Shown here one piece after another: positions 43,794 to 56,175 of a stretch of 64,000 nucleotides of DNA. Every line of letters starts with the position of its first letter. The stretch's first letter is position 1. A program made the translations under genes and the position numbers. A model generated the notes under the pieces. It saw only the letters and a list, made by a program, of their open reading frames with translations. It searched no databases and was not told the DNA's origin. The stretch comes from Ctenosaura bakeri (lineage: Eukaryota; Chordata; Lepidosauria; Squamata; Iguanidae): the NCBI GenBank assembly GCA_948474755.1, contig CAOLHI010002549.1:1-64000 (forward strand), written 5' to 3'.

Positions 43794-44590
43794 CTTTTTT
43801 AATTTTTGGGATTCTGTGCCCGAGACATCAGAGTAGAATTTTCCATCTGGGATAGTGCCCATATAGCATTAATCTTTAAGATCTTGGAGGTACCATAAAG
43901 CTCTGCAAAGTGGGACAAAGGCACTTGTCTTTCCTCATCTTCCAACCAAGTCACAGCCATCCTCTCCTAATACAGCTTTTACTTTGTTGGTGGAGAGCAG
44001 GCAGAGGGGCAAGGAAGAGAAATGGCAACAAGAATAGAGTCCAGCGACAAGAATAGGACTGGTTGCCCACAGTACCCTCTCTTTTTGTCTGCACTGGTGA
44101 GGCAGTAGTTATCTGGTGGGGAGAGGGGATGTCTGCGGTTTAAAGTCAGGAGTTGAAAGGTGAGGAAGAAGCCTTATCTCTGTCCCACTTGATGGAGTTT
44201 TATAATACCTCATCCCACTCCAAAATCTGTTACAGATTAAAGTAATGGGAGCCCTGTCCCAGATCCAGTCTGACAGCTCTGTGTCAGATCCATCAGCCAC
44301 CATTGATCTAGGGGCCAATGTTCTGCTTTTGGGACATTCCAGGAGCATAACAGCCGGCTCCAAAGCCAAAGAAAGGAAAAGAAACTAGACGCTTCTAGTA
44401 GTACACCACAGATTTTGAAATACAGTGTTTTAAAAGTGTTAAACAGTGCATGGTGGCTGTGAGAGCTGCAATCTATATAAATGATGAATCGCCCATTCCC
44501 CTAGGAGCATTCCAGATGTGAGTTGCCTTTTTTTTTCTTTTTTGCCAGAAAAACAATGATCCAGTGGAGTCATTGGAAAAGACTGGCAAA
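43794..44590. other. Unique DNA
   Basis: No repeat family or exon is recognisable. Confidence 0.4.
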
Positions 44591-44594
44591 GTGG

Positions 44595-44715
44595 AGGGCA
44601 ATAGGAAAAGAGGAAAGTCACCAGGTTCCAAGTTGGAAGACCTGAGCTGGGCTGTTTGATGTCTCTCATTCATAGGATCACTATAAATCAAAGCCAATTT
44701 GATGGCAAATAACAA
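44595..44715 (+). repeat. Diverged SINE 3' part, plus
   Basis: 'cataggatcactataaatca', 'aagccaatttgatggca' and 'aataacaaca' follow the SINE 3' order (calls, 'gacttgaaggca', CAA tail), with many changes. Confidence 0.5.
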
Positions 44716-45490
44716 CAGCCATGTGGCCGCAAAAAGAGTCTTGGGAAGGCTCTGGGTCACACTTTGCTCATCCCTGATGTAGAGTCAAACACAGGTTTAC
44801 TGTCTTTTCTCCATAGCATTTGAGTTTTGCTTTGTTCTTCTTGAACCTCTAGTGACACCTGTGCAATTTTAGCCAAAGGGCACAAATACAGTGGTGGTAC
44901 ATTGTCACACTGGAAAAAAATAATTGACAGTCGCACACATCAGATAGCCTGGGAGAACATGACTAATTTAAAGAACATGACTCATAATGTTTTGTACTTG
45001 AAATCACTCCAAGCTTATGACATTTTTCATGTCTAAGCAGATTTTTTCTTCAGGTGGCTCTACCTTACTTAGACTGGTCACTTTCTGACCTTTCCTCTTT
45101 ATTATCTTTATTTTATTCAAACTGAACTGTTTAGGGAGGATTTAAATGAGCTCTCCTGGGAACACAGGATATTGTTTAATACTGGACTATTTTCTCATTT
45201 AGCCCAGATTTACTTATTCTGATTCACAGCAGCTTTCCAAGGTCTCAGACAGACTTCTATTTTAACTTGAAATGCAAAGCACTAAACATCAGACAGCCCT
45301 TTGTCCTGTGAACCATTGACTCTACCCATTAAGCCACCATGTTTGTATAAAAGAGAAGCCTTTTACTGGGCTGATTCTTTTTCTCTCTCTCAAATTTTCA
45401 GGCAGCCTAAAATAAGATAATGGCTGAGGTCCTGTTGGCATCATACATATGAGTTTTGTTACACATGTGGCTGTTCTTTTCTTAAAGTAT
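44716..45490. other. Unique DNA
   Basis: Nothing recognisable. Confidence 0.4.
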
Positions 45491-45529
45491 TTTTAATTTA
45501 CCGGGACTGCAGAAGTGAGGATGTGTGTT

Positions 45530-45685
45530 CTGCACCGCGCAGAGGAAAATTACACAAGAACACTGGTAGATATGTAGTTGGTTGCACAGTGTTCGTATTC
45601 ACCAGAAGGGTGGAGTAGCACAACCCTTGTGTAACTTGTGAGTGTAAATTGACACTATGCAAGCACATTGTAGAAACTTGATCAA
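45530..45685 (+). repeat. Unclassified composite repeat, 3' part (copy 5)
   Basis: 'gatatgtagttggttgcaca', 'gtgttcgtattcaccagaag', 'gtgtaacttgtgagtgtaaa' and 'actatgcaagcacattg' match the 3' half of the copy at 24.5-25.1 kb. Confidence 0.6.
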
Positions 45686-45699
45686 CAGTGGTCTTTTTT

Positions 45700-47110
45700 C
45701 TTTCTTTGTAACAACAATGACGACGACAGCAACATTTATTTATAACAATCATTTCATCAAAGGGCAGAACATCGACACATACAGTCAGGGCAAAGACACT
45801 CCCCTGAATAACAGTCAATGGAATCTCTCTAACATCTTCTCTATTTGCCACCAAAGAGCACAGCCAATAAAAAATGCATCTCTGTATTGTCTGTAATTTT
45901 TTAATTGGTAGATTAAAAATTTTAGGACTCTCCATCTAGTGGTAAATACGGGAAGCCAAATTGGAAAAAATGATCAGTTTTCAAATACTTTCACTACTCT
46001 CTCTCAACGTTAACTAGGGGTTCATCACATTTCCCAATTGTCCTGATTTGATAGGGGCAGTCTCAACTACTCCTCTGCCATTCTACTTTTACAGCTTTTT
46101 TTAAAGTGTCCCATTTTCTCTCCCGTATTCCCACCTTCCTCCTTTGTCCTCAGCGTACTTCAGTTGTTTCAAATTGAGTTCAACGTAAATAATTAGTTTG
46201 TACTCAATTATTAGGGGGGAGAAGAGAGGAGGGAGCAATTTTCCCCCCTTCCAGTAGGCTCAGATAAAAAAAAAAAAAACTGCTTCAGCCCCTCCCAGCT
46301 TTTGTGTTCTTCCTCTCATTAAGAACTTTTACTATCTAGACTGCACTCTGATTTTGCTTGGCCACACATGTCCCATTTTTCACCTGTGAAATGTCACAGG
46401 GTATGGATTCATGGGCATAAATTCAGTTCCTTATATGAGAAGATTAACAGTAATCTTTCAGTCCTTCTCTTCCACTGAGAGATGGTCCTGGTTGCCCAGG
46501 CCTTCTATAAGTAGTCTGTGAAGCTGAATTATAAAGTGAGCATTTCTAAATCTTGCAGCAGTTACTATTCTTGTGATTAATTGGGTACATACTGAGCAGT
46601 CCTTTAGAAAAAGTTGTCTGCAAGTTGTTGGTTATAGATTATCACCTTGCGTACTGCTGAGAGACCTCTGGACTATTCCAGAATCAGAGTATATCTACTA
46701 GCTCCTTCTAACCATAGATACCTGTAAAGATTGCATGAAATACCATCTTGGCCTGATTGCTTTTTGCATTCTCAGGGAATATTGGTCAGAAGATTTGGTT
46801 TGGATGATGATTCAGTGATTGAAAAGAAATAGCCAATTTTGGCTTAGGTTCAGAAACTCTTCCATTTTGACTCAGGTCTGAATCTGAATCTCAGTTTAGA
46901 AAGCCAAATCTTTGTGGTTCTTGTAAACTTTAGTTAGAAATCAACAAATAGCTACAATAATTTTTCCATTTCTCACAATCAGATTAAATTTTCAGGTATA
47001 GTGGCTCTGAAGAGGGAACCACATCTGCCAAACTTAAGATAAATAGGTACAGTGTGTGTGTGTTTGTAATATGTATTTTTTTGATTTTGAAAGTCGTACA
47101 AAGGACCTAA
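45700..47110. other. Unique DNA
   Basis: A short poly(A) run lies near 46268. No gene or family is seen. Confidence 0.4.
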
Positions 47111-47117
47111 ATACACC

Positions 47118-47201
47118 AAAGGCACCAGATCACATCTGATCTTGGAGGCTAAGCAGGGACAACTCTGGTTAGTACTTGGATGGGAGACTGCCAAATACCA
47201 C
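47118..47201 (+). ncRNA. 5S rRNA-derived fragment
   Basis: 'atctgatcttggaggctaag', 'caggga', 'tggttagtacttggatggga' and 'gactgcc' follow 5S rRNA, including the internal promoter (box A AGGCTAAGCAGG and the downstream GGATGGGAGAC). The 5' part and the last bases are missing and changes are present, so it is a retrocopy or part of a 5S-derived SINE, not a working gene. A SINE lies directly behind it. Confidence 0.85.
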
Positions 47202-47202
47202 A

Positions 47203-47345
47203 TTGTTGTTGTATGCCTTCAAGTGGTTTCTGATGACCACTTGACCTGATGACCACTTGACCCTCAGGTGAACCTATCAAGGAGTTTTCTGGGGGCTGAG
47301 AATGTGTGATGCACCCAAGGTCACCTGGTGGCTTTCCATGGCTGA
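47203..47345 (-). repeat. tRNA-derived SINE 3' part, minus, with a small duplication
   Basis: 'attgttgttgtatgccttca', 'agtggtttctgatgacca' and 'tcaggtgaacctatcaagga' belong to the SINE, then 'caaggtcacctggtggcttt'. A 19-bp segment (gatgaccacttgacc) is repeated at about 47233-47262. The tRNA-like head is lost. Confidence 0.85.
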
Positions 47346-48624
47346 AGCAAAGTAGGTAGATTGGTTCTAGTACACAATTTGGATGTTATATTCTGGTTTT
47401 TTTCAGTATCAAATATTGAAGTGTGTTGAAAATTGAGGACTGAGCCTGACAAACAGATATGGCAAAGGTGGTAAATTGCAGATCAAATAATTTATATGCT
47501 GAGCTGTCAGCCATCCCTAATCAGGCAGCACAATATCTTTCTCACACATGGCTTCAGGTTTATTTGACTAAATGCCATTTGAATAGCATTCCTTTGAAGG
47601 AAGGAAAGGGAATATTTCACAATGTTGCTAAGGAATGTCAGTTATACCCTTTTGGTAGTAAGGCAGTGGAAGAATGAGTCCACTTATTGCTAAATATATT
47701 GCTCTAAGATCTAAATATATTGTCCTGCTTCTATAGAAGGAAAGATTTCAAATGTTAAAAGTGATTACATTATTAAATGGGTCAGATTATTATGTTGCTT
47801 TTACAACAGTAAAATTCATGAGATCTGCTATGAAAGTAAGGCAGAAGTCCTTGTGTAACTATTGATCTCACAGAGAAAATTTGCCAGACATAGCCTGTTT
47901 TCAGATTGCAACTCAAAATCTATGATAGTTGGCATCTGCTCTTAGTCTTACTGAGGAGGTAAGTCTCAGTTTGTTTTGTTTATTCAAACTGATGGAGGTT
48001 CTTATAATCAACACTTGTAGTTTTTTTTCTCCTGATTATTCTGATTAGCCCTCTTGTTTGTTGACTGTTTGCATTTGAACATCAATTGATGTTTTGTTCT
48101 CTTGTCATGCATGTGAAAAGCCTGGTTGGCTTGCTGCATAATAAATTTATCTTATCCTTGAATGTAGTTAGGTCTGTAATAGTAGAATAATACACTTTTT
48201 ATTAATTTTTTTTTGCTTTCATTACAGTTTGTTTGTGTGTGTTGGGAGAAGGGCCAGATTTCTTTTGTGTCCTAGTTAGTTAGCGATTCGCTAGGTTGTT
48301 TTTATGGTAATAGATTAGTCTTTTAGGAATGTATTATAGTTTAATTTAGTCTACATTCAGCCCTCCACATTCGCTAGGTTTAGGAGTGTAAGACTCTTGA
48401 AAAAAATGGAAAAACTGCAAATATTAAAATGTGTGTGTCTATGGGAGTGGGGGCCAAGGCATGATGGGGAGAGCAGGGACCCAGCATCCATACGAGGTCA
48501 GGGAAAGGGGGTGGGTCAACATTGTGGGCCTTTATTTCCTCTCTCATAGTCTTCTCCTTCCCTGGATGTGTGGAGGGCATCAGAAGAGGGTTTGTGGTGT
48601 TGAGAAATCAGGCTGCAATCTGTC
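47346..48624. other. Unique DNA
   Basis: No exon is seen. A short (GT) run lies near 48230. Confidence 0.4.
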
Positions 48625-49503
48625 CTTACGTTACCCTGTATGTTGGGGGTCCCGGAAGGGGCGCCCAAGTAACCAAATAAAAACACCAGTTGGGGGAATT
48701 TAGCTTGAGCACTCTCTTGGCTAAACAAGAGGCAGGGTAACTTTAGCAAGGATCTTTAACCCAATGTATACAGTGTCAGGTCATAGAGCAGCTAGACAAG
48801 GTTTGTAAAGTAACAAATAATATTTTTATTAAAAACAAGAAATATGAAAGACAAAACATAAACTAACTAACTGAGAAATAGAAATGGAGAGCTTTTTGGG
48901 AAGGGCAATACGACACCTGGTCTCGTAGTCCTGGAGAGAAGCGGGGTTCCGGGAGAGAAAGCTCAGCGTGGTTAGCTGAAGGGAGTTTCCTTAGACAACT
49001 GGCAGCAAGGTGGGATGGAAGTCCAAAGTAGTCTGAAGACATCCCAAAAGTGGGGACCTTTTATAGGGTGGATTTTACCTACAGGCTATGTCATGTTTGG
49101 TGAGAACAAAGGAAATTTGGAGTTGGACAAAGGAGTTGGAAAAGGTCAGGTTTTGCATGATGGGTTTAGCTCTTAAGACAATAGCGTAGCCAGTTCGTTA
49201 ATAGCCTGACATAAAAGAATGGCTTGGCTCTTGGCTGCATGGCTTTGTGTAGATCCGAGCCGAACAGAACTGGTTTGCAGGGAGGTTTTTCCCTAAAGCA
49301 ACGGAGAGGCTTAAATTGCCTGCCTGAATGGGGTTTTGGAATGTACAACCATTAACGGTCGCACCTTTACGTGCTTGTCCAGGGGACCTCTGCAAACACG
49401 TGGAGTAGAGTGGCAGAGAAGGTTCAAGCAAAGGCCAAATTATTTGATATCAAAAGGATATCTAGTGCTCTCACCCAACATATCATAACCATGATAACAC
49501 TTA
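48625..49503 (-). mobile_element. Solo LTR (TGTTAC family), 871 bp; TSD ctta
   Basis: The LTR spans 48629-49499; its first bases are cgttaccctg (TG mutated to CG) and it ends gataaca. ctta flanks both sides (48625-48628 and 49500-49503). It is an uninterrupted relative of the LTR at 8111-12447. A TATA-like ctataaaa (complement) lies near 49055. No internal region. Confidence 0.92.
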
Positions 49504-49915
49504 GCTGGCCAGGCGATGGCTGGTGGAGGAGGATCCGAGGTGGGTTTTTAAAGAGCTGCACTACCTGATTGGGGATAATCAGAGGGAAGGTTCCCCTGGA
49601 AAAGAAGCACTTGAGGTCTGCGGGGCAAGGGTTGGAGAAACTCACACAAATAATGAAATCTGTGAAAGTGAAACACACAAACATGGAGGGCTGACTGCAG
49701 TTTCCTTTCAGTGTTAGCTATACATATATTGTTTATGTATAGTTATTTCCTTTTTTTCTGTATGTTGATTATCCTGTCATGAATCAGTTTGTCTGTATTA
49801 AAATTAACAAAATATGAACTTAAAAAATTATGTTATTCTCCTTTCTCTTTTTCAATTTTTTTAAAAAAAGAATTCTAGTGCTATAGTGATCCAGTGAAAT
49901 GACACTTTTCCACTC
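49504..49915. other. Unique DNA
   Basis: Nothing recognisable; the region is AT-rich toward 49.85 kb. Confidence 0.4.
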
Positions 49916-49951
49916 TGGGTTTTTCCACTCTACACTGTTATAGTGTTATTA

Positions 49952-49973
49952 GCTCGCTTTCTTTCTTTCTTTT

Positions 49974-50013
<40 letters not shown>

Positions 50014-50320
50014 TTTGTATAATTTTTATTGAAAGTTTGTCTTGAAAATAACCCCCACACACTTCCATGCTTAAATCTTCCAGTTGAAATTGCTTATTTC
50101 CATTCCATTACCGACCTAATTTCCATCTTACAGAGAGAAGAACAGTGACATTATTTCTTCTTTTATTTCTTATGCATTTATATCCTTACCCAATCCAATA
50201 CTCTTTTCCATTCTTTCTCAAAGTTCTGGATAGATTTATTCTTCAAAGAAAATGCTAACTTTTCCATCTCTATCATATCCAGAACTATTAACTTCCGTTC
50301 TGCTATATCAATATGTTAGT
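49952..50320 (-). mobile_element. L1-like 3' end with (TTTC)n tail, inside a MITE
   Basis: A (CTTT)n tract (about 49957-50013) is followed by 'tgtataatttttattgaaag' and AT-rich sequence resembling a LINE 3' UTR in reverse. The two sides carry ttagctcgctttc and ttagttcactttc, 13 bp with two mismatches. That fits a target duplication and a LINE-type mechanism. Without coding sequence the family is uncertain. Confidence 0.65.
49957..50013. repeat. (CTTT)n simple repeat
   Basis: About 13 units with one T-rich interruption. It is the tail of the inserted element above. Confidence 0.9.
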
Positions 50321-50487
50321 TCACTTTCAACATCCTATGGAATGCTGGGGTTTCCAGTTTAGGGAGGGACATTTAGAATTCTCAGTCAGAGAGCTCTTTG
50401 GCCTCAGTAAACTACAAACCCCAGAATTCCACAGGATGTTAAAAATGGAATAATAGTGCTATAACAGTGTAGTGCAGAAAGGCCCTG

Positions 50488-52380
50488 TAAAACAAAGGCT
50501 GAATTTCTACGCCACTTCCTTAGTTACATCTGTGTAACCAAGTCATCTCTCCTGGCCTAATTCCCATCTCAATCTAGTATACCTGGGAGCCATCAGATTG
50601 GGTGAAAGAGGTCTGTTCAGATGCCAATCAGGACACAAGAAGGAAGACATTTTCACCCCCTTTCTGCCAGCCAGCAAAGCTTCAGAAAGGTCTTGCTACG
50701 AGCATCCTGCTTCTAATTGTTGAAGCCCTCACTGGCTGGTGGGAGAAAGGAGGGAAACGTCCTCCTCCTCCAGCATGACCTCCATCAGTCACTGGGCTTG
50801 CTGCTTGGTAAAGTGGGTTTGGGAGGTAATTTAGGATCATAGCAATAGTGTCACGACTGTACCTACAGAGTGCTTGTCAAGGTGGATCAGTCAGGGCAGT
50901 GCATTTTGAGGTTATGCATCCATAACTTCGACAACGAATCCAGCAAATAATGTCCATCTCTTTTAAAAATTTAGAGGAGGAGATTTCCCCTTCAAACTAT
51001 AATACCACCTTAGCAAACCACAGCCATGTTCTAAGAAAAAAAGCCTTTGGAAGATCCCCAGTACTGACTCAAGAAATTACTTATTTACTCAAGAATGCAG
51101 AAATTACTGCATTCCTTCCCTAAACAGAATAGAAAAAGTGGATGCAGAGGTGTCAAAAACCAGCAAAACTCAAGGAGCTTTAAGAACTCCTGTTTCTTCA
51201 GAATAGTCAGAAAAGACAGCTATTCTCTATGCCTATCTGTCTGCCGTATACCACGAAGAGACCCAGAAATAAGGAAAATATTGCTGAGTTGCCGGTTTTC
51301 ATCTGACTACTCGCAAGCTTTCTCTGATGCTAAGAACCACATCATTGTTACAATTCATCTCCTAATTGGAGCTTTATTTTAATTTTTAACACTCGTTTGG
51401 TAAGAGCGATAGCGAAAATTAAAAGGGAATTAGAGAAACACTGCCACCATGCTTCACGTCCTCTACAATTTAGGCCAATGAAAATATAGCCTTGAGTAAG
51501 AAAGTGTCAGTTCTAAGCATCTTTTATTTCAGAAACGTGTTCTCTGAGTACATTTAAAAAGTCTCAGAATCTAGTTATCTGCCAGTGCTTGAAGCAAGGT
51601 GCGGTGGAAGATGGCATATTTGCCAGTTGTACATTCTTGGGATGGAAGCGGAGAGTGGCAGTAAATGACAAATAGTTTAATTTTCTCTCTTGCAGATGGA
51701 GAGTTTCCCATGTAATATAGTGCATTGATTTGACCAGTGAGCACTTAAAATATGAAAAGCTGTGGAGCTTATGAGCTGTGATGCTCTTTGGTACAGACCC
51801 TTGAAAAGAAATATCTTATAGCCCTAAACACACATTTGATCCATAAAAACTTTTACATCTTAGGCTCTAAAATGTATGCCATAAATCACTTGGAAACTTA
51901 AGATAAGCAAGATTTTGTTGATAAAAACATAATAGGATATTTCCTTTATGGTGGCGAGAGGAAATGAGCAGGAAAAACTTCCCTGACACTTAATCTGATG
52001 AAATAGCTCAGTTTACTCTCCCCTTCTTGTGTCAAGGTCCACATAAACCCTTATGGAATGCCGAATCCCAGAAAAAAAAATAATCCTTGAGCCTTTATAA
52101 CACAGAGCATGGGAAAAGAAGATTGAAATGACTTCCAAGTGTCCTTGTTTTGGACAGAAACATATGGAGAATCTCAAGGGGAAAGAGAAAGTAGTTGATA
52201 TTCCAAAGAAGACCTCTGGAAGAAAAGCTTACAAAAAAACAAAACAAAACAAAAGCCATCTTTGACTTCATGGACGTGCATCCCATGAGCTGATCTTGAC
52301 AGTTTTTTGGTCAACAGCTCCAGAGCTATATAGGCGAAAGCTGTCCAGAACACTAGTGGGTTTTTTAAAAATGTCCTTTC
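50488..52380. other. Longest unique stretch; no gene seen
   Basis: About 1.9 kb without a recognised repeat. The 95-codon frame at 51095-51382 has no motif. AT-rich islands at 51330-51560 could be regulatory, but nothing decides it. Confidence 0.45.
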
Positions 52381-52383
52381 TAA

Positions 52384-52690
52384 TCATAAAATCATGGAAT
52401 CACAGAATTGTGGAGTTGGAAAAGACTACAAGGGCCATTGAGTCCAACCCACTGCCATGCAGGAATATACTATCAAAGCTTTCCCAATATGTGGCCATCC
52501 AACCTCTGTTTAAAAACCTCCAAAGAAGGATACTCCACTATACTCTGATGTGTTGTATTCCACTATCAGACTCCTCTTACCTTGCCTTTCTAATGTTTAC
52601 ATGTAAAATCTTTTCCTGATGTTTGAAGCCATTACCCTGCATCCTAGTCTCTAGAGCAGTGGAAAACAGCCCTGCCCCATCCTTGTATTA
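52384..52690 (-). mobile_element. CR1 3' fragment
   Basis: 'aatcataaaatcatggaatc', 'gagttggaaaagactacaag', 'ccaacctctgtttaaaaacc' and 'gtggaaaacagccctgcccc' show the CR1 3' UTR and the end of ORF2 in reverse. Confidence 0.9.
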
Positions 52691-53041
52691 ATGATACAAA
52701 CCAGTGTCCTTTGTTGAGTGTCTCCTTCAAAGAGAGTAGGGACAATTATTTATGGATTCAAATGTATGTTTGTTTGTTTTAAAATATTGTCTAAAAATTT
52801 GTTACCTGAACACCATAAAAATTTGTGGTTGAACACCACAAATGGGATTGATAAATCACGATTGGTCCAGGATACATTGCTGGCTGAGACATATAACAAG
52901 ATAGCTCTTCCTCCACTCTGTATGGTAATGTTCACGAGAACAGCAGTTGAATCTAACTTCAGCACTGGTTAGGGGACAATGTACTCTACAACAGCTGAAG
53001 ACAGCAGGCCAGGTCAGGAGCACAGCTCAGGCCATGTGACA
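52691..53041. other. Unique DNA
   Basis: Nothing recognisable. Confidence 0.4.
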
Positions 53042-53044
53042 TAT

Positions 53045-53563
53045 GCCCTTTCCACCTGGTGTAGTCACTGCATAGCTGTGATGGCTTGAGGAGGCATGCA
53101 TCCACACAATGTCACCACTATTAAGTTGGTGTTAAGTTGCTGGTGAGCCTTGGCATGTTGCTATAGCATCATATTTGAGCAACGGAAAAAATTCATTTTC
53201 ACTCTCTGAGACCACTTCTACTACATTTCTACAACTACATGTGCAGCTGTTGAAGCACATTTTTGCAGGAATGGGCAGGTTCAGGATGGGCCTTGCTCAG
53301 CACACACGATGTAGTGTCTGCGTAGGGACGATCTTCCCGAGATTTTTTTAAAAAAGGAATCCAATGAAATGGGCTGGGGTGGGCCATAGGCAGAGAAGGG
53401 GAGTGGTGATGAACACTGTAGTGTGGAATGAGAAAGTGTTCTTTGCCGCCTCAAGTGGAGGACGGTGTGGAATGCTGCATCACAGAAATGTTGCAGAAGC
53501 GCAGCCATAAACTCTGCTCCTATGACTCCATGAGACATTTCTGCCATCTCATGCAGAAAGGCC
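53045..53563. mobile_element. Harbinger-like MITE, 519 bp, TSD tat
   Basis: The ends are gccctttccacctgg and catgcagaaaggcc, with tat on both flanks (53042-53044 and 53564-53566). The interior is unlike the other MITEs here; only the ends are shared, so it may be a separate subfamily. Confidence 0.7.
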
Positions 53564-53566
53564 TAT

Positions 53567-55253
53567 GCACAGTTTCGTGGGATAGTGGTGATGGTAGTGG
53601 GCAGAATGAGGGCATTGTCCACCTCCCCAATTCCTAAAAATCATTTCAGGAAACGTTCCCTGGCCTAAGGTAATTGAGAGCTTATGTGAAGTTTAGGGTT
53701 TCCAGGTTGGATATAGAATGAGGCTACTGTAATTTTAATCTGGAACAGATTGTAAACTACACACCCCAGAAAGCCTCTCAGTCAGTTTGACAGCTTTTTC
53801 CCCCCTCTCAACAAAATCTCTCAGCTGGCTTGGTGCCTTTTCTTCCCTCTCAGGTTGCATTGCAAGCAGTTCGCATGCATGCGCATAGTCCCAAGCAAGC
53901 CTTCGTAATTCTCTCAAGTTCCTTACAGGCAGAAAGCAAGAGGAGAAGAACTGATAAAAGAGCAGACCCAACACTGAAAGAGTGGCATATAATCTTATTA
54001 AGTATATGTAAATATTCCACATAATGGATACTCAATCCATACTGGGGAATGCTCTTCTTCATATTGTCAGTAATTTATGGTGGGGGATTTATTGACTCCC
54101 TTCCAAAGCAGTGATGTTAAGCTCCCCACGATAGTCTTATTCCTCTTATTTTGTGAGGAAGGATCTGTAACACTTCCTCCTAAATTCCCGTCTTTGTCTT
54201 ATACTTCCTATCCCTCAAGGGCAGCGGGAGGAGACTTTCCACTCAAACAAGGGGCTTCCAGCAAGAGCCCCTACTGCCACAAGCACTCACCATCCAACCT
54301 ATGAACAATTATCTGTGGGATGTGGTACATTTAAAGGAAGAAGGGAAACGTGGTGGAGGAAAGGGGTTGGAAGCACACAGTCATCTTGTTATGAAAAATG
54401 CCCCCCTTCCTCAAGCAGTGCACTCCCCCCTCTTTCTCTGTCTCCTCTTTTGAGCACTGCCACCCATGATATCAACTTGTCTGGTGAAATTCATAGCTGA
54501 GCAGGGCTTTTAATCTCTCTCTCTTTCACATCCAAATGCAATGTGCCAGCCCCCTACATTGCATTGGTTCCCAGGAATGGCAGCCCTTGCAAGAGCTCAT
54601 CAGAGTTTTATAGTCTAATCAGCCAGAACACTAAACTCATTGTTAATGCACTGCAAGCAGCATCTAAAAACCCTGCTCCTGTTGCTACGCCCTGTTTAGA
54701 ACCTCTCTTTATGGCCTATTTATGTGAGATGATCTCTTTTTTTCTCTCTCTTCTGTACATGTCCTCTCCTGACCCCATGGGAGAGCCTTTTGTATCAAAC
54801 AAGAGCTTGCTTCTCTCTTTTGGATGATGCTTTGCTCCTGAGTAACTGTTTCCCTTTAATTGCCAGGTTTGCATTGAAGAATGCCAGAGTCAGGGAGTTC
54901 CTTTGTTTCTTCCCTTGTTCTGCAATGTGGATGATGGTGCCGATTGGTAGCTTTGGTCCATCATCTGACCTACACTCTTCGCTACTTCTCATCATGCAGG
55001 AATTTTCTTTCAGAGCTCAGTCAATCACCCCGTGGGTTACCAGTGCCTGTATTTTAGTTTGTCTCCAGCATTATGGTCAAGTTGTCTTCAATCCAGAGGA
55101 ATAGCTGCTTTGTGGGAAAGATGGCATGGTAAAGAGTCAGCATTTTAAGACATCTAGCTATAGAAGAAGCTGTGCTTTTGGAACTGCTGTGCTTCTGCTA
55201 CTAATCATAATTAAGTGTGGATACCTTTTGATTGGCAGTGTTTCCATAGAGAA
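53567..55253. other. Unique DNA; no gene seen
   Basis: Several frames of 60-104 codons occur on both strands (54315-55104) without motifs or splice context. Confidence 0.45.
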
Positions 55254-56175
55254 GATGTGTTACCCCACTGGTACGCCCTATCTACAATTTTTAATATTAA
55301 ATGTGATTCAACGTGCCAGAGAGGTTGCCCGGATGAGCATGTAGGCAGCAACGGTCAAACAATCAAGAACCAGGTCAGGCCAGTAAAATCCCCAGTTACG
55401 TAGCCCAAGGAGACCTCAAGCTGTGTAAACCATGGTAGACAAAGGGTCCTTAGCCACTGAGGAGCCAACTTGAGGAGATTAGCATGTTTTCACTGAGTTG
55501 AGCACTGGTATCAGAAAAATCATACCAGGCAAGGACCATCTACATAAATTTACACTACAACTCAATGCAATCGAAGATCCTGAAATACTGACAGCACATC
55601 ACAAACCCATCATGCAAAATGAGTTGCCACTGTGGAACTTCCTTTCCTTTGCGGTGCCTATTGTTCTTCCCGGGAGAGGATTTACCCTCGGGGTACTTTT
55701 CCCCTACAAGTAGTCCTAGTTTTTGAGAGTTCCTTTGGATAACTCCCAATCAAGCTAACAGACCGTTTCTCTGTTAGTTGACTAATCCCCTCAGCCTTTT
55801 CTTTGTTGAGCTCTGCTTTGTTTGCTGTTTTCCTGGACCAAAGACGTCAGGAAAAGGTGCAGTATCATCCCATCTACAATCCCTTTACTATTTCCCCTAT
55901 TCATTTTCCACTCTTTTGCTTCTTAATAGGTCCTGAGTGAGTGCGTGAGTGATTGCGTTGATGTGTGATATTTTCATTCAATAAAATCATTTATTTGATG
56001 CCTTTATCTGGTTTTTGGCTTGGCCTGACCCTGTAAAAACTGGATAAAAAGACCTTGCTAGGTTACCCTGCCTCTCCCATTACTATTGTTTGTACTCTTT
56101 TCAGTTCCCATTCCCTCTCATGTGGAGCACATTAAGGTGTCCCCTAAGGGTCCCCAGAAACCAGGGTAACAGATG
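55254..56175 (+). mobile_element. Solo LTR (TGTTAC family), 914 bp; TSD gatg
   Basis: The LTR spans 55258-56171: tgttaccccactggtacg at the start and ccagaaaccagggtaaca at the end, with gatg on both flanks (55254-55257 and 56172-56175). A region with aataaa (55980-55985) and 'gaccttgctaggttaccctg' resembles the 3' part of the copy at 63.6 kb ('gatctcgctctgttgccctg'). Its 5' part is diverged. No internal region. Confidence 0.88.

Larger units (their letters stand above)
49918..50484. mobile_element. Palindromic MITE split by an L1-like 3' end
   Basis: The ends are ggtttttccactctacac and gtgtagtgcagaaaggcc, with ctg on both flanks (49915-49917 and 50485-50487). The left arm stops at about 49951 and resumes at about 50321 ('cactttcaacatcctatgga'). 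Confidence 0.82.

Noticed and set aside
47118..47201. Functional 5S rRNA gene
   Set aside because: The 5' part is missing and the 3' end runs into a SINE, so only a derived fragment can be claimed.
51095..51382. 95-codon frame in the longest unique stretch
   Set aside because: No domain, no splice sites in frame and no Kozak-like start. It cannot be supported as a gene.
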